From Clavelina lepadiformis (taxonomy: Eukaryota; Chordata; Ascidiacea; Aplousobranchia; Clavelinidae): a DNA stretch of 64,000 bases. Location: the NCBI RefSeq assembly GCF_947623445.1, contig NC_135248.1, forward strand, positions 12,037,820 through 12,101,819. The letters run 5' to 3'. How positions within the stretch are numbered: position 1 is the stretch's first letter; each line of letters starts with the position of its first letter. Both the position numbers and the translations under genes were made by a program. The notes under the pieces are model-generated. The model saw only the letters and a program-made list of their open reading frames with translations. It did not search any database and was not told where the DNA came from. Shown here piece after piece: positions 1 through 12,500 of the stretch.

Positions 1-1244
1 TTATCAAAGTGTTCTTGTCAGCTCAAATACTTCCAGCAGTTAACGGTAAGGGAATGTTTGAAACGTAAAACTTGTATCATATTCTTCAAGCGTAGGAGAT
101 GGCATTAAAACTTGCATTTTACTGCCAGTAGGCTACCTCTGCTGTAGATCGCTCTATTTTGTTATTTGACAATATAAACCGTTCCGCCAATACGAATTTG
201 TTCGGTACTGACACTAATGATGCCATTATGTCGTGACAGATGTAACAGGAGCAGGATTCAAACTTCCCACTTTCTATGGTTATTCTTCCTATGGAGCCAC
301 TATCACCACTAAAACGGTGAGAGAGGTCGTTAGTTTCTTGAAAATAGAAAGCTGCGATAGGCTAATTTCGTTATAAATTTGAGCTACGTTTATTGTAGGC
401 CTAAGCCTGAAGTTACTTCTCTGAAGTAACTAATTTACTTCATATTTTACAGAAAGGCTTGGAGATTGGTTCAAACTTTAGAAAAACTCCTCCTAAAACG
501 ACGCGTCGGCCCCCTTCGACCAGGTTCCCACTGCCCGTAGACTGCGACCCTCGCAGACAGAACTGGCGTCTTTTCAACAGACCAAGACGGTTATGTCCTT
601 TATAATGAAAAGAAACTTCCAGCTAAACTTCAAGTCAGTTGAGACACGGGTTCCTGTTGAACTTGATACACAAATATTTTGAGATTTCTCAGATTTAAAA
701 CTACATGTCTAATTGTTACTGTTATGGATATAATATGGCCTTTGTATTAGTTTTGTTTCCAAGTGTGTTTCACCTTCCGTGCGAACTTAATATCTCAAGT
801 GCTTGAAAACGTTGGTTACTGTTTAAACGCGTTGCTTCACATACTTTTGAAAAAGAGGTTCCCAAAATTTTTATTTCAACTTAGATTCGTAGCTACCTGC
901 ACTCAAATAGAACTTGCCTTTGGATTTTGTCTCTGGTGCTGTGCAATGTACATGTTCAGTATTTTTGCCGTAATTTTTCATTGTTGTAAAATGACGAGTC
1001 AGTGTCATTGTTAAAATCCTCCTTTAATCGCCAGTTTCGACACTTACGTTTGATACGTGTGATTACAAGCATACGCAAAGATCATTATTGCATACTGCAG
1101 TAGTGTGTATAATAAATAAAAGGTACTATTGGAAAAATTGGAGTGGACATAGTTGAAAAGCGCTGGAACGCTTGAAACTGTCAGACCCCTCACCTAGCCT
1201 GTTTCAGCCAAATATATTGTCCGTTAAAAGATTTAGATTTTTTG
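1..1244. other. intergenic, no gene seen
   Basis: No exon with recognisable protein similarity or consistent splice signals was found on either strand. The stretch lies downstream of the RWDD1 stop codon and includes its 3' UTR. A 14-base string near 528 (CCACTGCCCGTAGA) recurs near 55780, so part of this may be a decayed dispersed repeat. Confidence 0.5.
1023..1028 (-). terminator. possible poly(A) signal of RWDD1
   Basis: ATTAAA on the minus strand about 217 bases past the RWDD1 stop codon. It is the nearest good hexamer variant I saw; the actual cleavage site is not determined. Confidence 0.35.
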
Positions 1245-4200
1245 TCACGTCTCCTCAAAATCTTCATCGTCATCTAATTCCAGATCGTCTAAATCTTCGA
1301 ATAAGGACTCATCAACTTCTACGGCTTCTTGTTCACCTTCCAGTAGTTCCGCATCATCTATTTCCACTTTCATTTGTTGGAAGACTTCTTTTCCTAAAAA
1401 GGTTAAACCGTTTTGTCAAAAACTGCATCATTGTCAATGTGTCCAATTTTTATCAAAAATGTCCGAGAAACCATTTTATTCCCACAGAAAGGTTTTCAGC
1501 TAAATTTAAAATTTATTTCTTCAGATCTTTTGGAAATTTGTGATATGAAAGATAAACCTGAAAGTTTGCTTGTCTTCTTTTCATTTTGCATTTTTTGTTT
1601 TTCAATTTCAGCCATTTCTTCGTCAAACTTAGATTTCCATGCAAGGAAATTTGCCACAGTTACTGGAGTACCTCGACATTTTTTCTGAAAAACATAACTT
1701 TGATAGAAAAATTCACATGTAAACATAATGAGAGCAAAATGTACTTCTATATACACTAAAAGGCATTTAATTAACATCACACATATGCACAGATGAAACG
1801 CAAGTCTGTCAAATTCAATCTAGGGGTCTTGGTCTGCTTTTGGGTAACTAGACGTTTCTGGGGTTTGCAAGAACTTGCATCCTTTTAACATGTATTTTTA
1901 GAAAATAAAAAGGAGTAAATTTTTCCGATTAACGAATTAACCAATTTTGCAACTGTAATACTACGCTGGTAGAGCATCTTACACTGCAGTCACGATACTG
2001 AAATATGTGTGACGGTGAATGAATCTACCTAATGCATATTTTTTACAAAGAAGCGCTGAAAAATGTTTTACACTTTTGCCATTCAACTACTAGCTTAGAA
2101 ATGTTTAACATATAAGTCTTCCTCATTTTTTTTAGTAATACTTGTTTCACAATTGCACAGATACAATCACAAGTCGGGATTGCATAAGCTTTGAGAATCA
2201 ACTTTCACAACTTGGTTGTCATATTATATTGGATTTATCGTAAGTGGTTATGATACAGAGTACTGCAGGTTGAAAACTATCGTTCTAACACTAAATGATA
2301 GGCTAACATGTACTGCCAATTACTTATTATTAACTTTTAACTTTAACCAAACAAAACAAATGTACATCAATTGTTTTCATTTATTATTATTATTACCACC
2401 ACAAATAAAGTAACATATGCTAGAACAGGTGTTGGCAACCTTTGGCATTAAGAGCCATTTAACACCGTTTACACCAAACTAAAACCTACTCGAAGCTGCC
2501 AAAACTGTTTTTGTGATGTTACACTGCAAATATATTACAGTGTTATAAACATGGCAGCTTTGCAAGAAAAGCGTTATATCATATTGGAAAACTAGCCAGT
2601 TAACAGATATGGACAAAAAGTTCAAACTAAATGGTCGTTATTTATTCTTAGTCTTTATTTTTCCTGAAGGAACTGGCTTAACTCTAAGGCCAGGACAGAA
2701 AGATAAAAGTGCGGATAGCCGCGAGTTGCCGGCCTATGTACTAGAGCTACATAAGCATGTTTTTTTTGCACTGGAAACCCTTGCAAGTGGAGAGAAACAT
2801 TACCTTAACTTGGTGTCATGACCTTTAAACTTTTACCTCGTCAGCTTCTTTTTCCTCTCTCTCTTTTCTTTCAGCCTCATGTTTTATCCTCTCTAAAATG
2901 TCATCCTTCATCACATTCAAGTGTTCTTGCACAGCTGAGACTATGGTAAATATCATCGCCATTCCCAGATTTTCTTCAATCTACAGTAGTTGCAAGCAAA
3001 CACACCATAAACATTAGGTTAAAACATAAAAGTTATGCGGGTAGCTTCTAAAACAACGGCATAAGCCAGAAGAGTAAAAGCACAACTAAAATTTTCAGTA
3101 CCAAAAAGTGATGTTACATGTGAAACAGGACCCCGATACTTGCCTGATCATTTATTATATTGTTTAGTTTTTCTTCGTAACCGTCATCTTCAAATCCGTC
3201 AAGCCCAACAACTTCAAATATTGGGGCTTCCTCTGGATATTTCTGGGTGTACGTGAATTGGAGGGTAACGCTGAAGCTCTCTACATCATCCTCATCAGCT
3301 CCTTCCTCTGTTCCGACGGATATTGAAAAGCAGTGAGGCTTATCCGAGACACCTGCACAGGAAATAATAATAATCATTGTTAATCTAATTAGAAAGAATA
3401 AACTATTGAATTGACCATATTTTTATTCTAGGGATGGTAATCCCCTAAAAAAATCCCATGAACGTTCACAAATCCCTAACATCGAGGAGAATTTGATGAA
3501 ATGAAATATAAACTTAAGCAAAGTGTAGGGTGTGGTAAGGACTTCTAACTTTTCCTTGACATATTGTGGTTTAAGATAAACAGCAGGTTAACAAGAGATA
3601 ACATTTAAACCATTACATTTCATTAAAAATGATTACATGTTAAGGTTTAACACAGCATAGTTGTTAGGTTAGCAAAGTGCAATAACTTGGACCGATCTCA
3701 GCTATTTTAAAGCTGACTGCACTATGTCACCTCTATCTCCTCACACGATTACTTTTCTCTTTTTCTCGTCTCCTCCACTTTTCCTCCTCACACACTTTAA
3801 CCGATTTTTTGCATTGAGCTGTAAGCTACTAAGATATCTCCTTGTCATGTCCTAACTCAACATAACGGTGAGAAAACTATGATTAAAGCTGATGGATGCA
3901 ACGCTGTTCCTATTGACTCGATAAAAATATTGGAATACTCAATTAACTATCCACATTGTGCATAGTTTATTCAGAATCAGATATGCAAATGACTTTGTTG
4001 GGTTATTTTTCTTCTATATATATTTATATGACAGAACTGTTTATGTTGTTAAATAAACAACTAGCTGTTTTGCCAGTTTGATTAACTTCCAATATAAGTC
4101 AGTAACGAATGCTTTTCCACCCCAATGTTATGTAAGAATTTGCAACATTATACAAAAAAACTATAAAAAGAATATGTCTTTCAGACTCATAGTCTAGCAT

Positions 4201-5750
4201 AACGACCAAACTCCAAAAATTGAATGGTCAAAATGTTTGCTCTGCCATGAAAAATTCACTAGACTATGAAACAAAAATTAATGATTAAAACATAAAGCAA
4301 TGCCACTCACTGAACATGCATTCATCCAGATTATAAAGGACAAAAGGTAAAATTAAATCATATTTTGCTTAAATTTCTTGAAAGTTTTTGCAACTAATCC
4401 GAAAAATAAACAACAGAATTATGGGAAATAATTTCTGTTTGAGAAAAGAATGAAGAGAAAGTGAGGATAAAAAAGAAAAAAATTGTGAGTGTAGGTTTGG
4501 CAAGGTCGACGTCAAAATAGCACGCTGAAATCAGTGTATAGTGCATGCGCTCTGAATGTACGCTATATGTATAAAGTCTTTGCTGGTAAGATAGGCGTCG
4601 TCTACATCTGATAAGCATTCAGCAATAACCAAAACGTGGTGCTAAAAATTGTGATGTGCTGGTTGGAAAGTTTATTTTCATTGCGCTGAATGAATATACC
4701 AACAAATGTAATACAGTAGAATTCGCCTATAGTGACTTTGGTTATAGTGACACTTCGCCTATAGTGACACCTGTTGCAAAGTCCCGTTTGCAAACCATAT
4801 GTTTTGCATAGAAATGACTTCGCCTATAGTGACTTCGTGTATAAGAACACTTTGCTTACAGTGACACCACATTTCTGTCCCTTGGGCTCAAAAATTTCTG
4901 TATAAGGACACTCGTTAGTTTGTGATGCAATAATATATACTTTATCCATGCGCAAGCAAGATGATAGAAAAGGTTTATGAGCAGGCTTCATAATTGTGAT
5001 GTAATAAAAGCGTAGGCTACTGTGGCTGCTAGGCTAGTTCCAGGCTTTTGTTCTTGTGAGTTGTGATCTCAGTTCTCTCCGCATAAGCCAGGTTGATTGT
5101 CATTGTATAGTTTATCGATCTAGCATCTAGCCCTTTGAGGAAAACAATGTAAAATACCTCGTATATAACGGATATCGCATATAACGGACAAATTTCGCTG
5201 GTCCCGACTGGTCCGTTATATGCGAGTTCTACTGTAGTCATCTGCGGCCATTTTACCTTGACTTCGTCTATAGTGACACTTCGCTTATAGTGACACTTTT
5301 TCCGCGGTCCTTTCAGGTGTCAATATAGGCGAATTCTACTGTACCAAAATTTGTGCCATGCCATGATGTGATACTTTTAATATAAAATATAGGACAAAAC
5401 AGCAATTTTATGCCAGTAAATTGGTGCATCGGCTGACTAGGGTAAGGCTGCAAAGTTTGTAGGCTAAAGCACTTCACTAACTTAGCATTTTCGTAGACAT
5501 GTATACAATCTCAGATTTTATGTAAAAGATTCAATTTAATACTGATCAAAGAAACAAGAAAAATACAAATAAAAAGCCTAGAATTTACACCTTTTCCTTA
5601 TTATATATCAAGCCACACACATACCAAACGTATAAGCTATAACAACAAATAGAAAATATCCATATGGTTCAACATACTTGTAAATGAATCTGGATAAATT
5701 GATTCTAACGCTTCGATCTCATCTCGTTGTTCCTCCTCATAATCAGTCAT
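1245..5750 (-). CDS. RWDD1: RWD domain-containing protein 1 (RWDD1), 5 exons
   Basis: Exons in transcription order: 5750-5678, 3352-3144, 2980-2837, 1684-1558, 1393-1245. They total 702 nt, giving 233 aa plus stop, close to the 243 aa of human RWDD1. The protein starts MTDYEEEQRDEIEALESIYP, the classic RWD opening, continues with the YPEEAP motif, then EENLGMAMIFT, a charged helix, GTPVTVANFLAWK and an acidic tail with VDESLFEDLDDLEL; each block aligns in order with the vertebrate protein. In other animals RWDD1 (DFRP2) binds and stabilises the translation-associated GTPase DRG2 in the cytoplasm. Exon 2 ends CAG|GCAAGT, a GC-AG intron required to keep frame. Introns 1 and 3 carry MITEs. It is head to head with BMS1, 793 bp apart. 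Confidence 0.95.
2426..2738. mobile_element. hAT-type MITE in RWDD1 intron 3
   Basis: A 313 bp insertion starting CAGGTGTTGGCAACC and ending GTTGCCGGCCTATG, imperfect terminal inverted repeats of the hAT 'CAGG..GGCAACC' kind. It is flanked by imperfect 8-bp target duplications (tgctagaa at 2418-2425, tactagag at 2739-2746; 6 of 8 match). No transposase frame is present, so it is non-autonomous. The mismatched ends suggest an old copy. Confidence 0.65.
4714..5341. mobile_element. pogo/Tigger-like MITE in RWDD1 intron 1
   Basis: A 628 bp element with near-perfect inverted termini: CAGTAGAATTCGCCTATAGTG at the left and its complement ending GGCGAATTCTACTG at the right. TA dinucleotides flank both sides (4712-4713, 5342-5343), the target duplication of Tc1/mariner/pogo transposons. 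The termini contain repeats of 'TTCGCCTATAGTGACAC', seen again inside. No transposase is encoded. A second terminus of similar type lies inside near 5155-5234. Confidence 0.85.
5155..5234. mobile_element. second pogo-type terminus nested in the MITE
   Basis: Read on the minus strand from 5234, the sequence begins CAGTAGAACTCGCATATAACGG and repeats the ATATAACGGA unit in inverted form, a terminus related to but distinct from that of the host element, next to TA. Only one end is clear, so this is either a nested element whose other end has decayed or an internal part of the host MITE. Confidence 0.45.
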
Positions 5751-6543
5751 TGTTGTAAAGACAATAACTGCGCAGACGTATTACAACTTATAATATCCCT
5801 TTTATAGGCAACTCTTTCGAAAAAATATGAAATTTAGTTAGCCTATTTTTAGTATTTTGGAAGAAACTTAGAAGAGAGTCAAACGTACATCTTTGGCAGT
5901 TTAGCTTAGCTTATCTCTTTTTTAGGGCCGGACAAGTGTTGAGAAATCCCCTATAACGAAAACATTCTACCGAAAATTACCACAAACAAATTCGATAATT
6001 AGGTAAATTTTTCAGATACATAACATTCATATATTATCATAGGACATTCACAATTTTTATCCATGTTTTTTATACTAAATTTGTAATTACATACTTTAAT
6101 GGTTTTAAGATTAGTCAGATTTTACAAAATATTGACTCCTGTTTTCACCTTTTGCAGTTGCAGTATCTTGTGGTATTCACGTGTGATCAGGGACTGCTAG
6201 AGTATGATATAAAATTGTACAGTACGCACTGCAGAATAGAAAACTTATTATATAGCAGTAAAGGCCAGACTTAATTAGAGTCTTTGTTGGTATTCTGCTT
6301 GTTGCGTGATGAGAAGTTTAATCACTGACAACTTAATACTTTAATGTAATGTGTGCTCAATAATTGGCTTAATGACGATAATCTTTTAGGAAGTTTTAGC
6401 TACTTCCAAGTTGCAACTAAAGTGGTGGGAGTTATCTTGGAGTGTTGAAAAACAGAAAATTGGGTTTTGAAGTACCTTTATTGCTAGGCTAGAGTACTGT
6501 AATAGGCATATCACAGTGCAATTTATGTTGAGTTCTCATAAAA
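5751..6543. promoter_or_regulatory. bidirectional promoter region RWDD1 / BMS1
   Basis: This 793 bp gap separates the start codons of two divergently transcribed housekeeping genes, so it must hold both promoters and 5' UTRs. I see no clear TATA box at a fixed distance and no coding signal. The assignment rests on gene arrangement. Confidence 0.6.
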
Positions 6544-9500
6544 ATGGACAATGAAGATGCCAGCACAAAAGCTCATCGCAAACATCACACTGGTAGAAAA
6601 GCGGAGAAACGTAAACAAAAACTTGAAAAGCAAGATGCCTCAACAAAGCAGAGGAATCCTAAAGCTTTTGCAATTCAGAGCACAAATAAATTAAACAGAG
6701 CCTTTAGACGGTAAGTTGTTAAGTATACATTCAAACCATACAGTGGAACCATGGAACTAATAGATAGCTGTATTACTTTTTAATCACAAAATGTGTTCTT
6801 TCCATTGGCTAAAAACGTAAATCTGCAGAAAAATTTCGTTGATAGCGTTTTAATACGAAGTTGCTCGGATAGTATTTCAAAATAATTTATTGTTCTACAC
6901 GTATTTAAACTTAGTTAACTTATTTGGTTTCGGCAATTTTTTCCTAAGCGCCCAAGACGTTAAATCCAAAAAACATCATATTCCGGTCATTGATCGAACT
7001 CCAGTTGTCGCACCTCCTGTTGTTGTGGCTCTTGTTGGTCCTCCAAAAGTTGGGAAAACAACGTTGATGCAGTGTATTCTGAAACATTACACGAGACAGA
7101 AGATTTCCAATATTCAGGTAAATGCTGAATCAAAGTCGCTTTTTATTGTACCATATTAAACCATCATTGCATTCATTTTGGCATCTACATGATGTGATGT
7201 TCTGTAGGGACCGGTTACTCTCGTCACTGGGAAAATGCGTCGTCTTACTCTAATTGAATGCAATAACAACCTCACATCTATGATTGATATTGCTAAAGTA
7301 GCTGATTTGGTGAGTTGCATTGTACTAAGCTAAATACAGGTCTCTTTTAGTTTTGCACTCTCATATGAAAGCCTGGATGGGAAAAAGGTATGAGGTATAT
7401 ATATATTAAACAGGAGAATTAAGGACATAATGGTATCTCAATACTTGATTTTTACATGAAAGTGCAAATGTATTTAAGAAACCTCTAAATACATAGGTTA
7501 TGTGATATTATATCAATGTAATAGTGTGCGAGTTTTTGTAAATTTATTCTGTATGAGGCTAAAACTTTAACATGTGCAAAAAAATTTTTAATATGAATAG
7601 ATGTGCTGTTTTAAAAACCTTTTAATTACAACCGAAATTTACTGCCAGGAAACCTTTATGGTACCTTCGTAACTTAGGTTCCCTCGGAAACAGAAAATCC
7701 ATTCAGCATGTGCTGTGTAGTATATACAAATGTTATGAGTTATGTACGCTACATGCTGTGTGTAAATTTTAATTGGTTATTGTTCATATAAAATGACCTA
7801 TCACACAATGTTTCAGATTCTCCTCATGATTGATGCAAGTTTTGGATTTGAGATGGAGACTTTTGAGTTTCTAAATATTTGCCAAGTAAGATATTGTGGT
7901 AAAATGTAGCCTTAGAAATGTTTGTTTTTGGAAAATAACTTTTAAATTTTACTTTTAATGATACCTTATTTCACAAGTTTGTAATGTAACATATTTATGT
8001 AATATAGGCACAATCATGTATACACAGTCAGTTAGATATCATTCCTGTAATTATAATTATCTGTATTTTTTACTCTAAAACCAGGTTCATGGTTTTCCCA
8101 AAGTTATGGGGATCTTGACTCATCTTGATACTTTCAAACAAGCCAAAGTGATTAAGAAAACAAAGAAAGCATTGAAACATAGATTTTGGACAGAACTTTA
8201 TCAAGTTAGCATTTCATTATTGTTTGAGCAGACTGTACAAGAGAAAGAATTCATAATTACATCTTACTGTTTCTTGATTCATGTGAAGTTTTGTTTGTTT
8301 CCGTTCTATTTGCATATTTGGCTTTGAGTTTTCTATTTTTATAGGGTGCCAAGTTGTTTTATTTGAGTGGCATGGTGTATGGGGAATACCAAAGGACAGA
8401 AATTCGAAATCTTTGTCGATTTATTAGTGTCATGAAATTTCGACCTTTAACATGGAGAGCGTCACATTCTTATATTCTTGCTGACAGGTAATGACGGCAT
8501 TCATTGTTATTTTTTAGAACTTTGTTGTCATATTTTCTTTTTGTGTTTTTTCTTGACATATGAAGTTGTCGATTTTAAAAAGAGTATTCATTTGGTGTCA
8601 CTGCGCTTTCATATGAACATCAATTATACATAAATATTTTGGGCGTGTTTGGTAGAATGGAAGACATAACAGATCCAGAAAAGCTAAGAACTGATCCAAA
8701 TTGTGATAGAAATATTTCCATTTATGGTTATGTCCGCGGCACACATCTTCGTTATGACACTTCGGTTCATTTACCGGGTGAGTCATTACTTTTTGTGGTA
8801 ACTTATACTTAACAGTGGTCGAAGTTAATATTATTTAAAATTTTACTGCTTTTCACTCAGTAATCTGATTCCGTGTTCTGACTCTGAGTTCTTGCCTCCA
8901 CATCACCAGCTTTAAGTTCATCAGTTTAAATTCATGTTGAAATAAAGTTATTTTATTCTTGCATGTTCAGCTTCAGTCTGTGTTCATAATTTTAATTTTT
9001 AAGCTGTATGTAGATTTCATATGCTGCAGCATGTAGCGGAATTGTATTTTATTACTGTCTCATTTTTTCAGGTTGTGGAGATTACAGCTTGCACGACATT
9101 TCCTTAATCAATGATCCTTGTCCACTTCCAGATAGATCGGAGAAGAAAGTGAGGAGGTATGACTTTTCTTGTTGGGTTGTCGGTATAAAAATTATGTTAC
9201 TACATTCGCTTGTATTAAAATCTTAATATTTTTGCCTTTTTAATTATTGTTTTGTTGAATATAACGCGTTGTACAAACCGTAAACCAAATTGCTATCATA
9301 AGGTAATATAGAATAATCTTTGCAATTTTCATGCATGCAAAGTATTTTTTACGCAGGACCTTGGATGTAGAGGAGCGTGTCATGTATGCTCCTATGTCTG
9401 GTGTTGGAGGCATCGTGTATGACAAGGACGCAGTCTATATTGATGTGGACGGCAACGCAGAAAAGCTACGGCAGGAAAGAGACGCCCAGGTTTGGCAATT

Positions 9501-12500
9501 TTCAACTTAATTCTTTGACTATTGCTTTGAAATAACGACCTCAATGTTGAAGGCGTGAAAGTTTACGTTGTGTTTGCCTCGTTGATTTATTTTGAACACA
9601 GCCAATATGTTGTTGTTTTTGCTGATGTCACTTCTAAATTAGTGGGGAATTTTATAGGAATCTGCTCCTGAGACAATGATGATGTCATCGCTGGTTGACA
9701 CTAGCAAAACAATGGATTTGAAAATGGAGGAAAGTCATGTGACTTTGTTTTCTGGCGAGCGGCCGATTTCAAATTCACAAGCAGAAGGGTGAGCATTTCA
9801 TATAAATTGTAGTACTCTATATCCAGTCTGGCAACAATGACAGTAATTCAACTTGAACGACTGTGTTGTTTGTTAAGTTATATTTCTTCAGCATGCTTTT
9901 GCATATATTCGTTCACTTACCTTAAGACTATTACTTAAAAAATACTTAAAATTTTTCTGTTTTGACACAGTTTTGTGATGAAAGGAATGCCCAATGAAGA
10001 ACGTGTGGTTATGAATGGTAGAGTGAGAAGAAAAGCTGTTTTTGAAAATTTTTTGCACGGTGACAGTGGCATAGATGATGACGATGATGGTGAGATTTAG
10101 ATTAGCTTTCTGACAACCTTCTGTATCAATATGATCAATTTTTAAGTTTTGTGCCATTTTTAAAATTTCCGTCTTAGGTTGAAGTTAGAAGTAACTATTC
10201 TTTTGCAGAAGACACTGATTCTGACAATAATCAGGATGAAAAGTGGGCGTTTGCAGGAAGCGAAGACAGTGACGAAGATGAAGCATTGGAAGCTAAGAAG
10301 ATGAAGCTAAGCTCACCCAGAAATTCCAAAAAAAACCTTTCACAGAATTATGGTAACCTGGAGGAGCTTGAAGAAGAAGAAACTGATTCCGATGATGAAG
10401 ATCCTGAAGTCGACAGCGATGATGATGATGATGATGAAATGGAAGATATGTCTTCGGAAGAAGAATTAGGTTAGTTGAGCATTTTTTTTCAACAAAACAA
10501 TATATAGATTTCATTTTTTTATGCCAACCTTTCTTCAATCATTGTAATTCAATCGAAGTATTAAGTAAGAGTATTGGGTAAGAGTATTCTTTGGCTTTTT
10601 TGTTTACTTATCATTGGCAAGTTTTCAGCAAGCGGCAAGACTTATAAATTATAACACAAATATCACTAAATAAAATGTCTCATTGTAACGTCTCATTGTA
10701 ATTTTTACAACGTTAACTCTTCAGGTGGGAGTGAGGATGCAGAAGAAGATGAACGAGATGAGGCAGAGCAGGGAGAGGTACAAAGAGAAAAACTTAATTC
10801 CACAGATGCTCCATTTCAGTTTGATTTCATCATAAAAAACAAACAGCTTTTACGCAGAACGAATATTAGAGTCAAGACAGTAGAAAACATGTTTATTTAC
10901 TCGACATCATTTCACTGTCTTGGCTTAAGTATTCGTCCTGAACCTTTATAATGTGTATAATGGTAATTAGTTAATTGTATAATGTGTGTAACTGCTGTAT
11001 AATTTGCAGAGCAACTCCAAAGTTATGGACAGTTCCTCGCTTAATTGGAAGCTCAATCTCAAAGCTAAGGCAGAAAAAACCTTTTTTGAGGTAAATCATC
11101 TTTGTGAGATAGAGGTTTTATTATACTCATCTGTGATTTTTCTTTCCTTTTTTTGTTAGTTATGGATTAGCTCCAGGTTTCTGTGGACATCGCATTATTG
11201 TTATAATCAAAATTTCTTTCAGCTTCAAAATGTTGTTTTAAGTAAATAATGAAAGCTTACAACAAGTTTTGTTTTCAGCAACAAAAATCTTCAACCAATC
11301 TTCATCGATTAATTTATGGAAGACACGAAGATGGTGTTGAAGTTGAAGAGGGAACAGAGGAAGAGGAACCAGATCTTGCCGGTGGCTTGTTTAAGATAAA
11401 CAAAAAGGAAGACGCAAGGTTTTGATTTTTTGTTATTATGTCTCTAGTTCACTTACTCATGGTTATTGTTAATTAGACAATCATTATCCATAGTTCTAAA
11501 AGGCTTGAATGTGAAGGAATTATATATATTATGTTTCTGATATTGATGTTCATAAGTGAAAAAAATCGGGTATTTCTCAGTCCCGAATTTTTGATAATAT
11601 CATGCGTTTATATGTATGATAAGTGATTTTCATGCATATTGTTGTAATTTATGTTGTCGCATATTTCATTAAATATTAGAAATGTTAAATTTTGTCAGAT
11701 TACAATACGTCTTTGCATATATAAACTCAAGATTGAAAGGTATATATATCTTTAGTGATCTTACACAAAATACAAACCTCACCGACCTGCTTTTTCATGC
11801 AGTAGGTTTGTCAATAACTCCAGGGATTGTTCAATTGTGTCACGGGAGTGTATTCATGATTGGTTGAACGATCACGAAGCTCGTGAGACAATCGCTGACT
11901 GCTTCATGACCGGAGATTGGAATAAAGGGGAAGACGCAAAGACTCTTTTAGATCAGGTTGGATTGATTGAGAAAATAACATTCACTGTAACCCAACTCAA
12001 CCCAAGAGGCTCATTAAATTATTTCAAGTTTCCCAGACTTTTATTAAAAAATGGTTTTATTTTGTAACTTTTTGCAACGATCATTTAGTTTACTACAAAT
12101 TCTTTGAAATGTTATGTTATGGATGATTTAATGAGTTTCCATTGCTTATATTTTATTGTTGCCATTTCGATGTGTTTGAATGTTGGTGACACTCATGTTT
12201 GTTCGTTTGCTCACCTATAATTACAAGTATAATGATTTAAGGCGATTGACACTTTTTCTTTTAACTGCGAACAAGGGCTATGTTATGTTGTTAGTTTAAA
12301 CTCATAATACCATAAGCTGCAAAAATTTTCAAGTTTCAGTCACTTTTTAGAACAATAAGTCCCTAACTGCATTGCTTCTTATATCTAATTTGAGGCAAGA
12401 GCAGTTCAAGGCAACTGAGCTCTCCGTTTCTATTAAATTATTTTCTGTTCATTGCTGTAGTGTGGAAAGGTCATGAACTGGATCTTTTGCGGTTGCCAGA

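Noticed and set aside
528..541. CCACTGCCCGTAGA shared with 55780
   Set aside because: Fourteen bases alone are too short to define a repeat family; flanks do not align.
763..1014. 83-codon open frame with cysteine-rich C-terminus
   Set aside because: No family similarity, no splice or start context, AT-rich chance frame downstream of RWDD1.
5029..5241. 70-codon minus-strand frame as a transposase fragment
   Set aside because: It lies inside the MITE, covers inverted repeats and shows no DDE or HTH motif.
10293..10538. Minus-strand frame with a polyhistidine run
   Set aside because: Antisense shadow of the acidic (GAT)n coding stretch of BMS1 exon 12.
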